Below, piece after piece: positions 1 through 5,747 of a DNA stretch of 5,747 bases. The stretch comes from Methanomassiliicoccales archaeon. Lineage in GTDB: Archaea; Thermoplasmatota; Thermoplasmata; SG8-5. The stretch spans positions 1-5,747 of the forward strand of contig DAOVXH010000126.1 in assembly GCA_030636255.1 (NCBI GenBank). Reading direction: 5' to 3'. Each line of letters begins with the position of its first letter. Position 1 is the stretch's first letter. A program made the translations under genes and the position numbers. The notes below the pieces were generated by a model, which saw only the letters and a list, made by a program, of their open reading frames with translations, was not told where the DNA came from and searched no databases.

Positions 1-2
1 CC

Positions 3-665
3 TATGAAAAGCTAAAGGAAAAGTCCAATGCCCAGGCACTGGAATTGTACTCAAGGGCGAAAGAATTTGTGGAATCATCAGACAAACCGTTGCGGGCGGC
101 GGTTCTCTGCGCAATAACAGGCAATGTTCCTGATTATGGAATTGATAAAAAATTGGACGAGCCAGGATACTTGCTGAATCATTTTGATGAGCTGCTGAAA
201 GATGACCTTTTTATTGACCACACTGAAAGGATGAAAGAAATTATCCAGCAATCAGAGAAAGTGGTATTCATGCCTGACAATGCTGGCGAGATAATATTCG
301 ACCAACTTCTGCTGGAGCAAATTCGAAAGCTGGATGTGGAAATTACCATGATAGTCAAGGGAGAGGCAATACTCACCGATATTACAGTTGAAGATGCCTA
401 TGAACTGGGCCTGGACAAGCAGGTGGATAAAATTATTTCAACTGATGATTTTGCTGTTGGATTTCCATTCTGGAACATGTCAGATAATTTGAAAAATACT
501 CTTGAAACAACAGACTTCATAATATCCAAGGGCATGGGCAACTTTGAATGCTTTACTGAGGTTGACTACAAGCCGCTAGCTTATTTGATGAGAACAAAGT
601 GCCAAGCAGTTGCGGATGCTGCCGGGGCTCCGGTTAGGTCAAACGTTGCCATAGTTATAGAGTAA
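3..665 (+). CDS. DUF89 / ARMT1-like metal-dependent phosphatase, 5'-truncated
   Basis: The frame is open from the window edge (first codon at 3) to TAA at 663-665, giving 220 visible residues. Stand-alone archaeal DUF89 proteins are usually about 280-300 residues, so roughly 60-80 N-terminal residues are missing. A TTG at 45 lies inside the open frame and is not a credible start. Seen: a DNAGE motif (codons at 276-290) followed by an Asp four residues on (IIFD), a KGEAILTD segment, SKGMGNFE near 528-551, and a KCQAVAD block near 597-617. Known: these are hallmark DUF89 blocks; the Asp/Asn and Lys residues bind the divalent metal and phosphate, and characterised members are metal-dependent phosphatases proposed to clear damaged or overflow phosphometabolites. 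The substrate here cannot be read from sequence. There is no signal peptide or membrane segment in the visible part, so it is probably cytosolic. It is followed by hairpin-forming DNA and then nrdJ, which has its own promoter-like element, so co-transcription is not indicated. Confidence 0.88.
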   Translation, partial: YEKLKEKSNAQALELYSRAKEFVESSDKPLRAAVLCAITGNVPDYGIDKKLDEPGYLLNHFDELLKDDLFIDHTERMKEIIQQSEKVVFMPDNAGEIIFDQLLLEQIRKLDVEITMIVKGEAILTDITVEDAYELGLDKQVDKIISTDDFAVGFPFWNMSDNLKNTLETTDFIISKGMGNFECFTEVDYKPLAYLMRTKCQAVADAAGAPVRSNVAIVIE

Positions 666-666
666 G

Positions 667-711
667 AAAATGTCACATTTTAGCCAGTCAAAAAGCTGGC
701 TATTTTTGACT
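667..711 (+). terminator. Overlapping dyads and T-tract after the DUF89 gene; likely transcription termination region
   Basis: Three inverted repeats follow the TAA. AAAATGT/ACATTTT (667-673/675-681) is a 15-bp palindrome with a one-base centre. TAGCCAG/CTGGCTA (681-687/696-702) is a 7-bp stem with an 8-base loop, followed directly by TTTTT (703-707). AGTCAAAAA/TTTTTGACT (686-694/703-711) is a 9-bp stem with an 8-base loop that shares bases with the second stem, so the two cannot both form fully. The second hairpin plus T5 resembles an intrinsic terminator. In archaea T-rich tracts alone can terminate, and TTTT at 678-681 is also available. A terminator is inferred from position and shape; an operator or a switch between the two stems is possible. 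Confidence 0.55.
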
Positions 712-734
712 CATAAACACAGGCAGGCGTAACG

Positions 735-740
735 TTTATA
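735..740 (+). promoter_or_regulatory. Candidate box A (TATA) for nrdJ
   Basis: TTTATA lies in the gap before nrdJ. With the usual archaeal spacing of about 25 bp, transcription would begin near 760-768 and leave a leader of roughly 65-75 nt. A second, weaker candidate is TTATAT at 795-800, which would start transcription near 820-826, almost on top of the GGGAG ribosome-binding site. The first is preferred because it leaves room for that site. Downstream of it, ATTTACTACCC (748-758) recurs exactly before the membrane-protein gene. Confidence 0.42.
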
Positions 741-789
741 CCCCTCGATTTACTACCCGGTTGGAAGGGAGTGGGATACTCAAATTTCC

Positions 790-837
790 ATGTGTTATAT
801 TGAGGCTTGCCTATCTTCTGGGAGAGTGTATACATGA
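790..837 (+). other. Possible 15-codon upstream ORF overlapping the nrdJ start (ATGA)
   Basis: An ATG at 790 opens a frame reading MCYIEACLSSGRVYT and stops at TGA 835-837. The stop overlaps the nrdJ ATG (834-836) as ATGA, the arrangement typical of translational coupling. A purine-rich GGAGTG lies at 768-773, but its 16-base gap to the ATG is longer than usual. No family is recognisable at this length, and chance occurrence is quite possible. If translated, it would be a leader peptide or coupling device rather than an independent protein. Confidence 0.2.
820..826 (+). promoter_or_regulatory. Shine-Dalgarno site that decides the nrdJ start
   Basis: GGGAGAG at 820-826 is complementary to the 3' end of 16S rRNA and sits 7-9 bases before ATG 834. 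It favours that ATG over the in-frame TTG at 807, which lacks a suitably spaced site (GAGG at 802-805 is only one base away). Confidence 0.6.
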
Positions 838-3062
838 AACTAAGTGACAATGCTCTGGCTGTGCTGGAGAGACGTTATTTAGCCAGGGATGACGCTGGCG
901 AATTAACAGAAAGACCACAGGATATGTTTCGCAGAGTGGCAAAGAATATAGCTTCCGCGGAATCCAATTATGGAATGAATAAAAAGGACATAAAAAAGAT
1001 TGAAAATCAGTTTTACAATCTCATGGTTTCCCTGGACTTTTTGCCAAATTCTCCAACTCTCATGAATGCCGGTCGAGATATTCAACAATTATCTGCATGT
1101 TTTGTTCTGCCAATAGGCGACTCAATGGAAAGCATATTTGATACTCTAAAAAATGCTGCATTGATTCACAAGAGCGGCGGCGGAACAGGTTTTTCATTTT
1201 CAAGGCTTAGGCCAAAGAATGATTTTGTCATGAGCACCAGGGGAGTCAGCAGCGGGCCAATATCCTTCATGAAGGTGTTCAATGCAGCCACAGAAGCTAT
1301 CAAGCAGGGCGGCACCCGCCGTGGAGCCAATATGGGAATTCTCCGCGTGGACCATCCAGATATTTTGGAGTTCATTGCCTGCAAGGAAGACCTCAGCGTC
1401 ATGACCAATTTCAATATTTCAGTTGCAATAACAGACAAATTTATGAAGGCTGTAAAGGCAGAAGGGGAGTATGACCTGGTGAATCCCCATTCCGGGAAAA
1501 AACAGGGAACTCTGAATGCCGGGGAAATATTCGATAAAATCAGTGCTGGAGCCTGGAAGACCGGTGACCCAGGCATGGTATTCATAGACAAATTAAACAA
1601 GGACAATCCAACGCCAAAGATCGGGGAAATCGAGAGCACAAATCCCTGCGGCGAGCAGCCATTGCTGCCCTACGAGTCATGCAATCTGGGTTCAATAAAT
1701 CTCAGCAATATGATGGTTGACAGTGATGTGGACTGGGACAGGCTAAAAGAAGTTGTAGGCCTGGCAGTAAGATTCCTGGACGATGTCATAGACATGAATA
1801 AGTATCCCCTGGCAGAAATAGAGGAAATGACCAAGGGCAATAGAAAAATCGGGCTTGGCATCATGGGCTGGGCAGACATGCTCTTGCAGATGGGCATACC
1901 ATATGAATCAGCAGATTCTAATAAGCTGGCTAAAAAGATAATGAAGTTCATTCAGGAAGAGGGGCGCAAGGCATCCCAGGAGTTGGCAAAGGACAGAGGC
2001 GCATTCCCGAATTACCCGGAGAGCATATACAAGGATTCCAAGCCAGTAAGAAATGCAACCATTACCACCATTGCACCAACAGGAACAATATCCATGATTG
2101 CAGATTGCTCCAGCGGTATTGAACCGATTTATTCAATTGCATACGTGAAAACAGTCATGGACAATGATGCATTGCATTATATTCACCCACTGTTCGAGGA
2201 GATTTGCAGAGATAGAGGAATATACACAGATGAACTGAAAGAGGCAGTTGTGGAGTCTGGCTCAGTATCTGAAATTCTCGGATTTCCAGCAGATTTAAAA
2301 GAATTATTCATGACAGCCCATGAGGTGTCGCCAGAAGGTCACGTGCATATGCAGGCAGCCTTCCAGAAGCACACTGACAATGCGGTTTCCAAGACAGTGA
2401 ATCTGAACAATAATGCCACAAAAGAGGACATTGCCAAGATATATGTTATGGCATATGACACTGGCTGCAGGGGAATAACTGTTTACAGGGACGGATGCAG
2501 AGGTTTGCAGGTATTGGAATCTGGCACTAAGAAGGAAAGTGCTGCTGAACCTCAGGCAGTCCAGACAAAATTATTCGATGTGCAGATTGATGCCAACGGT
2601 AAATTAAAGCCCAGGCCAAGACCAATGATGACACAGGGTGCAACCCACAGAATGATCACTGGCTGCGGCTATCTCTATGTAACTATCAATGAGGATGAGA
2701 AGGACCTGTTCGAGATATTTGCCAGGATGGGAAAGACCGGAGGATGTGCCGCAAGCATGACCGAGGCAATAAGCAGGTTGACATCGCTGTCGCTGCGTTC
2801 TGGAATTGACCCGCTTCACATAATCGAGCAGCTCAAGGGAATACGGTGTCCAGAAAGAACCCTGGGCCCGGATAAAATTCTATCTTGCTCCGATGCAATC
2901 GGCAAGTCAATAGAGAAACATCAGGCAACCAAGGGAAAGACCGCCGGGAACATGGCAAAAATCGACCATGGGTTTAGACCAGAATGCCCAGAGTGCGGCT
3001 CACCAATTGAGTTTATTGAGGGATGTTTGACCTGTAAGAGCTGTGGGTTCTCTAAGTGTTGA
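834..3062 (+). CDS. nrdJ: Adenosylcobalamin-dependent (class II) ribonucleotide reductase
   Basis: This enzyme makes deoxyribonucleotides for DNA synthesis, generating its thiyl radical from coenzyme B12 rather than from a separate radical subunit, so it needs no oxygen. Starting at ATG 834 gives 742 residues, and the protein begins directly with the reductase N-terminal domain (MKLSDNALAVLERRYL). No ATP-cone precedes it, which suggests no dATP on/off control (inference). Seen: NSPTLMNAGR (72-81); SACF with Cys89; a glycine-rich KSGGGTGFSFSRLRP stretch; GGTRRGANMG; and NPCGE (270-274) with Asn270, thiyl Cys272 and Glu274, then Cys283 eleven residues later. Cys89 and Cys283 are the expected substrate-reducing pair. 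APTGTISMIA and CSSGIEP complete the barrel. A linker (about 558-590) leads to a TSCPD domain (about 610-685). The tail has CX2C (718, 721) and Cys731/734/737/742, ending in CGFSKC, a likely zinc site plus the shuttle thiols that re-reduce the active site. No intein interrupts it. An in-frame TTG at 807 would add nine residues. Confidence 0.96.
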   Translation: MKLSDNALAVLERRYLARDDAGELTERPQDMFRRVAKNIASAESNYGMNKKDIKKIENQFYNLMVSLDFLPNSPTLMNAGRDIQQLSACFVLPIGDSMESIFDTLKNAALIHKSGGGTGFSFSRLRPKNDFVMSTRGVSSGPISFMKVFNAATEAIKQGGTRRGANMGILRVDHPDILEFIACKEDLSVMTNFNISVAITDKFMKAVKAEGEYDLVNPHSGKKQGTLNAGEIFDKISAGAWKTGDPGMVFIDKLNKDNPTPKIGEIESTNPCGEQPLLPYESCNLGSINLSNMMVDSDVDWDRLKEVVGLAVRFLDDVIDMNKYPLAEIEEMTKGNRKIGLGIMGWADMLLQMGIPYESADSNKLAKKIMKFIQEEGRKASQELAKDRGAFPNYPESIYKDSKPVRNATITTIAPTGTISMIADCSSGIEPIYSIAYVKTVMDNDALHYIHPLFEEICRDRGIYTDELKEAVVESGSVSEILGFPADLKELFMTAHEVSPEGHVHMQAAFQKHTDNAVSKTVNLNNNATKEDIAKIYVMAYDTGCRGITVYRDGCRGLQVLESGTKKESAAEPQAVQTKLFDVQIDANGKLKPRPRPMMTQGATHRMITGCGYLYVTINEDEKDLFEIFARMGKTGGCAASMTEAISRLTSLSLRSGIDPLHIIEQLKGIRCPERTLGPDKILSCSDAIGKSIEKHQATKGKTAGNMAKIDHGFRPECPECGSPIEFIEGCLTCKSCGFSKC

Positions 3063-3065
3063 ATA

Positions 3066-3073
3066 TTTAAATA
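3066..3073 (+). promoter_or_regulatory. Box A (TATA) for the membrane-protein gene; implies a leaderless mRNA
   Basis: TTTAAATA matches the archaeal box A consensus and begins only four bases after the nrdJ stop. Its centre is about 27 bp before ATG 3096, the usual box-A-to-transcription-start distance, and no Shine-Dalgarno sequence lies between (the last bases before ATG are ACTACCC). The simplest reading is that transcription starts at or within a few bases of the ATG, giving a leaderless message. It also means this gene is probably transcribed independently of nrdJ. Confidence 0.72.
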
Positions 3074-3095
3074 CCGCCGAGTACATTTACTACCC

Positions 3096-3692
3096 ATGAA
3101 GAGAGGACTCACTGGCCTGACAATATTCACATTCATAATTGGCATTTTAGCTATTTACTTGGGCCTGGGAATTATGAACTCAGGGGGAGATGTTTCTAAC
3201 ACTGGCGGAGCATTCAGTAATGAACTTTCTACTCTGGGTGGGCTCTGGACCGCTCTTGGTGCTGCACTGGCATTGCTGGGTATTTTGAGCTTTCCAATGG
3301 GCCTGGGCTTTGCCACAATGAAGGAATGGGGCAGAAAGAACGGTGTTTTCATTGTATTCTTCATTGCAGGGGTATGTGTGATTGCTGGATTTCTGGTGGC
3401 CTATCTTGACTTCATGGCCTCTATTATTTACTTTGTTGTAACAGTACTGGCACTGATTTGTGGACAATCTCTAAGAGAGAAAAAGACATTGTTTGAATTG
3501 GGCACTGGGACAAGAAAATTGTCTGCTTCTCCAACTCACAGGGATGTCAAACGTGTTGAGCAAAATGTGGTCATGCGGCAGAGCAGGGATGCTCCCATAG
3601 TAGAACGCAAGCAAATGGTCAAGTGCGCCAGATGTAATACTGTGAACGATTCAGACAGGACGCACTGCAAGATGTGCGCCCAGGAACTCTGA
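3096..3692 (+). CDS. Four-helix membrane protein with C-terminal zinc ribbon, function unknown
   Basis: I do not recognise a named family. The 198 residues contain four hydrophobic segments: about 6-26, 49-72, 84-103 and 106-123. A short MKRG start, the positive loop MKEWGRKN (75-82) and LREKK after the last helix fit the positive-inside rule, placing both ends in the cytoplasm, with a Gly/Ser/Asn-rich loop (28-48) outside. The soluble tail (124-198) is basic and probably flexible, then ends in CARC...CKMC: Cys177, 180, 191 and 194 (CX2C-X10-CX2C), a compact zinc ribbon. Known: such ribbons attached to small membrane proteins are frequent in archaea and mediate protein or nucleic-acid contacts. 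Inferred: a membrane-anchored adaptor or sensor facing the cytosol. The start is supported by box A at the leaderless distance. It lies 33 bp after nrdJ and converges on the peptidase gene with a 38-bp gap. A large inverted repeat overlaps its stop codon. Confidence 0.82.
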   Translation: MKRGLTGLTIFTFIIGILAIYLGLGIMNSGGDVSNTGGAFSNELSTLGGLWTALGAALALLGILSFPMGLGFATMKEWGRKNGVFIVFFIAGVCVIAGFLVAYLDFMASIIYFVVTVLALICGQSLREKKTLFELGTGTRKLSASPTHRDVKRVEQNVVMRQSRDAPIVERKQMVKCARCNTVNDSDRTHCKMCAQEL

Positions 3693-3699
3693 ATCGTTC
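3644..3699 (+). repeat. 12-bp perfect inverted repeat spanning the stop codon, with nested stem
   Basis: GAACGATTCAGA (3644-3655) and TCTGAATCGTTC (3688-3699) are exact reverse complements with a 32-base spacer. Inside the spacer, CGCAC (3661-3665) and GTGCG (3674-3678) form a further 5-bp stem. In RNA this would be a two-tier hairpin covering the zinc-ribbon codons and the TGA at 3690-3692. No T-tract follows on the plus strand, so it is not a classic intrinsic terminator. A role as a 3'-end stabiliser, or as an insulator between convergent genes, is inference. Confidence 0.6.
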
Positions 3700-3730
3700 G
3701 GGAGGCCGCTGGAAATGGTGGCTAAGGCAA

Positions 3731-5428
3731 TCATGCTAAGTCAATTAGCTTCATAATCTCGTTTGTAACCCGTTCCAGCTGCTCAGGGTGTTTCAGCACG
3801 AACTTCACGCCTGCTGCCTCGAATAGTTCTGGCAATCCAACTGTTGTTCCCAGTGTCAAGGAATGCTTGTAATCCTTCACTGCCTGGTCATAATTTTCAA
3901 GGGAGTTCACAAAGACCTGCATTGCGCCTACCTGGGCTATACCATATTCCACATAGTAGATTGGCACTTCATAAACATGAAGATACTGCCAGCCCCTGGC
4001 CAGTTCTTTGTCAAGACCAGAATAATCAAGGTATGGCAGATATTTGGCTGCAAGGCCCATCCAATATTTGTCTCTTGCATTTCTGTCTGCACCTTCTGGA
4101 TGCGAGTAAACCCAATCCTGGAACTCGTCCAGCATTGCCATGAATGGTAAGAAGTTCAGAAGTCCTTCAAGTTGTTCTATTCCGATTCTCTTGCGGTCTT
4201 CAGGCTTATAAACAATATCCCAGTAAGGCCTGGCCAGAAGCTCCAGTGACATGGAAGCCACTTCTGCGAATTCCAGAGGGTAAGACCTTGCCAGTAATGA
4301 TAGATGTCTGCAAGAAAGCGTGTGAATTGCATGACCAGATTCATGCATCAGAGTATCAAAATCATCGCTTGTGCCAACAGCATTTCCAAATACCAGGGCC
4401 ATGCGCTCCTCTGCGAAGTCATTTGAGTAAGCTCCAGGGGCTTTACCAGGTTTGTTCTCCAGATCCAGGTATCCCATTTTGTCCATGAGCCAGAATGCTT
4501 CCTCGAACTCTGTGTCTATGCTTGTAAGTACCTTTGCAGCCTTGCTTTTCAGGTCTGCCAGATCAGTGTACACCTTTGGAGGTTCAGCACCATCCGGGTC
4601 TGCTCCTGTATCCCATGGGCGAATTGTTTCCAGGCCCATTTTTTCCTGGCGCCTGGCCATTATCTTGTTCACTGCTGGAACCACATATTTGTGAATGGCA
4701 TCTCTGAAGGCCTTTGTGTCCTGACGGCCATAGCTCAAACGCCCATAGCTCTTGTACTGGTATTCCAGAAAGGTAGGCATGTCTGCATTTGCAGCCTTCT
4801 GATTCCGGTTTACAAGCATCTTTTCAAATAATACATCTAATTTTTCTTTATCTTCCAGATGCATGCCAATGGCAGTTCGCCATGCTTTTTCTCTCAGTTT
4901 ACGATCAGGGCTTTGCAGGAATGGCCTCAGCATCTGGGGCGTGACCATTTTTCCATCAAATTCAGTTTCCCAGCCACCAGATATCTGCTGATATTGCTGA
5001 CGGAGCTCCATGTCCTCTGATGCAAGGGGCAGATTCTCCTTTCTGAACAGCTCCACAGCCCATTGAATATTCTTCCTGGCTATGTCATATTCCTTTGGAA
5101 CCCAATCTTCAGGAAGTGCCAGGAAACGCTTTTTCATTGCCTCGTCAAGTTCCTCGGCAAGGGGCATAACCTCATTGGCCAGCCTGCCGTATTCCTTGGC
5201 TGCTACCTCATCCTTGGTATTCTTGGTCATGTCAAAGTACACACGAACCATGGTCTCAGAAATTGCACTCATTATATCATTCCAGGCATCCATCCATGCA
5301 GTTGCCTGTTCCTTGGTTTCCACCGGTAAAGTCTCCAATTTGGCATATGCCTTCTTGATTGTCTCCGGGTCCCCCATATCATCGTCCGCGCTCAAAAAAG
5401 TTCTTGAATATTGAGTTTTAAGATCCAT
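3731..5428 (-). CDS. M3-family zinc metallopeptidase (oligoendopeptidase F-like)
   Basis: Cytosolic zinc endopeptidase that cuts short peptides in late protein turnover; no signal peptide or membrane segment is seen. Numbering from ATG 5428-5426 gives 565 residues, the normal length for M3B oligoendopeptidases (about 560-600). Seen: a long helical N-terminal part (1 to about 330); the catalytic block LMHESGHAIHTL with zinc ligands His362 and His366 and general base Glu363; and FAEVASMSLELL, whose Glu389 is the probable third ligand. A C-terminal HVYEVPIYYVEYGIAQ block (from His484) supplies the His/Tyr residues that contact substrate and stabilise the transition state in this family. All expected catalytic residues are present. 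An in-frame TTG at 5449-5447 would add seven residues, but it lies only about 11 bp after the TATA element, upstream of the expected transcription start, so ATG 5428 is preferred. A weak GTGAT (5436-5432) precedes it. The pepF label is a family resemblance; substrate range is not readable. Confidence 0.93.
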   Translation of the reverse strand: MDLKTQYSRTFLSADDDMGDPETIKKAYAKLETLPVETKEQATAWMDAWNDIMSAISETMVRVYFDMTKNTKDEVAAKEYGRLANEVMPLAEELDEAMKKRFLALPEDWVPKEYDIARKNIQWAVELFRKENLPLASEDMELRQQYQQISGGWETEFDGKMVTPQMLRPFLQSPDRKLREKAWRTAIGMHLEDKEKLDVLFEKMLVNRNQKAANADMPTFLEYQYKSYGRLSYGRQDTKAFRDAIHKYVVPAVNKIMARRQEKMGLETIRPWDTGADPDGAEPPKVYTDLADLKSKAAKVLTSIDTEFEEAFWLMDKMGYLDLENKPGKAPGAYSNDFAEERMALVFGNAVGTSDDFDTLMHESGHAIHTLSCRHLSLLARSYPLEFAEVASMSLELLARPYWDIVYKPEDRKRIGIEQLEGLLNFLPFMAMLDEFQDWVYSHPEGADRNARDKYWMGLAAKYLPYLDYSGLDKELARGWQYLHVYEVPIYYVEYGIAQVGAMQVFVNSLENYDQAVKDYKHSLTLGTTVGLPELFEAAGVKFVLKHPEQLERVTNEIMKLIDLA

Positions 5429-5459
5429 TATATCACTGTGAGAAGGCAAGGAAGTTCGC

Positions 5460-5467
5460 TATAAAAA
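5460..5467 (-). promoter_or_regulatory. Box A (TATA) for the M3 peptidase gene
   Basis: Read on the minus strand, TTTTTATA runs from 5467 to 5460. Transcription would start about 25 bp further on, near 5436-5442, giving a leader of only about 8-14 nt before ATG 5428. This supports the ATG over the upstream TTG, and separate transcription from the gene beyond the terminator. Confidence 0.6.
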
Positions 5468-5486
5468 GATTGGTTAACTTTGAGAT

Positions 5487-5530
5487 AAAAAAAATGAAAG
5501 ATTTGGGCTCAGCTTCGAGAGCTGAACCCA
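5487..5530 (-). terminator. Hairpin plus U8 terminator of the upstream minus-strand gene
   Basis: On the minus strand, an 11-bp stem (5530-5520 with 5514-5504, one G-U pair, GC-rich base GGG/CCC) encloses a five-base loop. It is followed after about ten bases by an uninterrupted run of eight T (5494-5487). It starts 16 bases after the TAA of the unrecognised gene and ends 19 bp before the peptidase promoter, exactly where a terminator between two tandem genes belongs. In archaea the U-run itself is the main signal; the stem may also protect the 3' end. Confidence 0.78.
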
Positions 5531-5546
5531 TTTTCTGTGCTTGCTA

Positions 5547-5747
5547 TTACAGGTAGAAACTGCTGCCGCTGTATTCTTCTTCAGGGTGCATTGGGTTCTG
5601 GATTGATGATGCATCATTGGTTGCCAGTGGTGCTGCAATATCATGTGCCTGCACAAGGTCTGTGTATCCCAGGTCCTTCACTGCATATTCCAGGAACCAG
5701 TATACCCACATTCCATGCTCGCTCTTTGGGTCATCAAGGCCATATTC
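5547..5747 (-). CDS. Unrecognised protein, C-terminal 66 residues only
   Basis: The minus-strand frame is open from the window edge to TAA (5549-5547), so the start and most of the protein lie outside the window. The visible end is acidic and aromatic: it includes EYGLDDPKSEHGMWVYWFLE, then YAVKDLGYTDLVQAHDIAAP, and finishes EEEYSGSSFYL. There are no Cys residues, no membrane helix and no motif I can place. The frame is favoured over a competing minus-strand frame at 5474-5656 because it stops just before the hairpin-U8 terminator, whereas the other runs through it. It is tandem with the M3 peptidase gene but separated from it by that terminator and a new promoter. No function is assigned. 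Confidence 0.7.
   Translation of the reverse strand, partial: EYGLDDPKSEHGMWVYWFLEYAVKDLGYTDLVQAHDIAAPLATNDASSIQNPMHPEEEYSGSSFYL

Noticed and set aside
807..833. TTG at 807 as the nrdJ start
   Set aside because: ATG 834 has a well-spaced GGGAGAG site and matches the usual N-terminus of the family; the nine extra residues look non-conserved.
666..833. Cobalamin riboswitch or NrdR-type control in the nrdJ leader
   Set aside because: The B12 link made it worth checking, but the leader is too short after the predicted start and I see no B12-box-like core or paired NrdR-box palindromes.
761..847. 28-codon TTG-initiated frame in the nrdJ leader
   Set aside because: Non-ATG start, no ribosome site, long overlap into nrdJ and no recognisable features; the ATG frame at 790 is the better uORF candidate.
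1166..1639. 157-residue minus-strand frame inside nrdJ
   Set aside because: It is antisense to the most conserved catalytic part of nrdJ, has no promoter or ribosome site, and its composition is what the reverse complement of a coding gene gives.
3844..4694. Several plus-strand frames of 80-114 residues opposite the M3 peptidase gene
   Set aside because: They overlap each other and lie antisense to a complete peptidase with all catalytic motifs; no initiation signals or recognisable domains.
5474..5656. 60-residue minus-strand frame
   Set aside because: It runs through the hairpin and T8 terminator and overlaps, in another frame, the open coding frame that stops at 5547 just before that terminator.
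1..5747. CRISPR arrays, insertion sequences, tRNA genes, toxin-antitoxin or defence modules
   Set aside because: No spaced direct repeats, terminal inverted repeats with transposase, cloverleaf-like sequence or defence-domain proteins were found; nearly all DNA is accounted for by five ordinary genes.

Overview
This 5.7-kb window looks archaeal. Its non-coding gaps carry box-A/TATA-like elements (TTTAAATA, TTTATA, TTTTTATA). One of them lies so close to a start codon that a leaderless transcript is the natural reading. Terminator-like hairpins or T-runs follow two genes, and the gene set (stand-alone DUF89 phosphatase, B12-dependent ribonucleotide reductase, M3 oligopeptidase) is common in archaea. 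A euryarchaeal, perhaps Thermoplasmata-related, source is only a guess, because no rRNA or lineage marker is present.

Layout: (1) 3-665 (+), the 3' part of a DUF89/ARMT1-like metal-dependent phosphatase gene. (2) 666-833, a gap of about 170 bp with a cluster of overlapping dyads (667-711), a TATA-like element (735-740), and a possible 15-codon upstream ORF whose stop overlaps the next start as ATGA. (3) 834-3062 (+), a complete class II adenosylcobalamin-dependent ribonucleotide reductase, nrdJ. (4) 3066-3073, a box A 22 bp before the next ATG. (5) 3096-3692 (+), a four-helix membrane protein of unknown function with a C-terminal zinc ribbon; its 3' end carries a 12-bp inverted repeat around the stop codon. 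(6) 3731-5428 (-), a complete M3-family oligoendopeptidase, convergent with the previous gene. (7) 5460-5530 (-), a promoter for the peptidase preceded by a hairpin-plus-U8 terminator. (8) 5547-5747 (-), the C-terminal 66 codons of an unrecognised gene.

The genes look like separately transcribed housekeeping functions rather than one pathway: dNTP synthesis (nrdJ), metabolite damage control (DUF89), peptide turnover (M3 peptidase), and an unknown membrane protein. Each complete gene has its own promoter-like element, so there is no evidence of a long operon. I see no mobile element, CRISPR, tRNA or rRNA, and no convincing new multi-gene system. The most unusual sequence signals are the overlapping, mutually exclusive hairpins after the DUF89 gene, the nrdJ leader with its coupled short ORF, an 11-bp identical motif shared by the two plus-strand upstream regions, and the nested inverted repeat across the stop codon of the membrane-protein gene.
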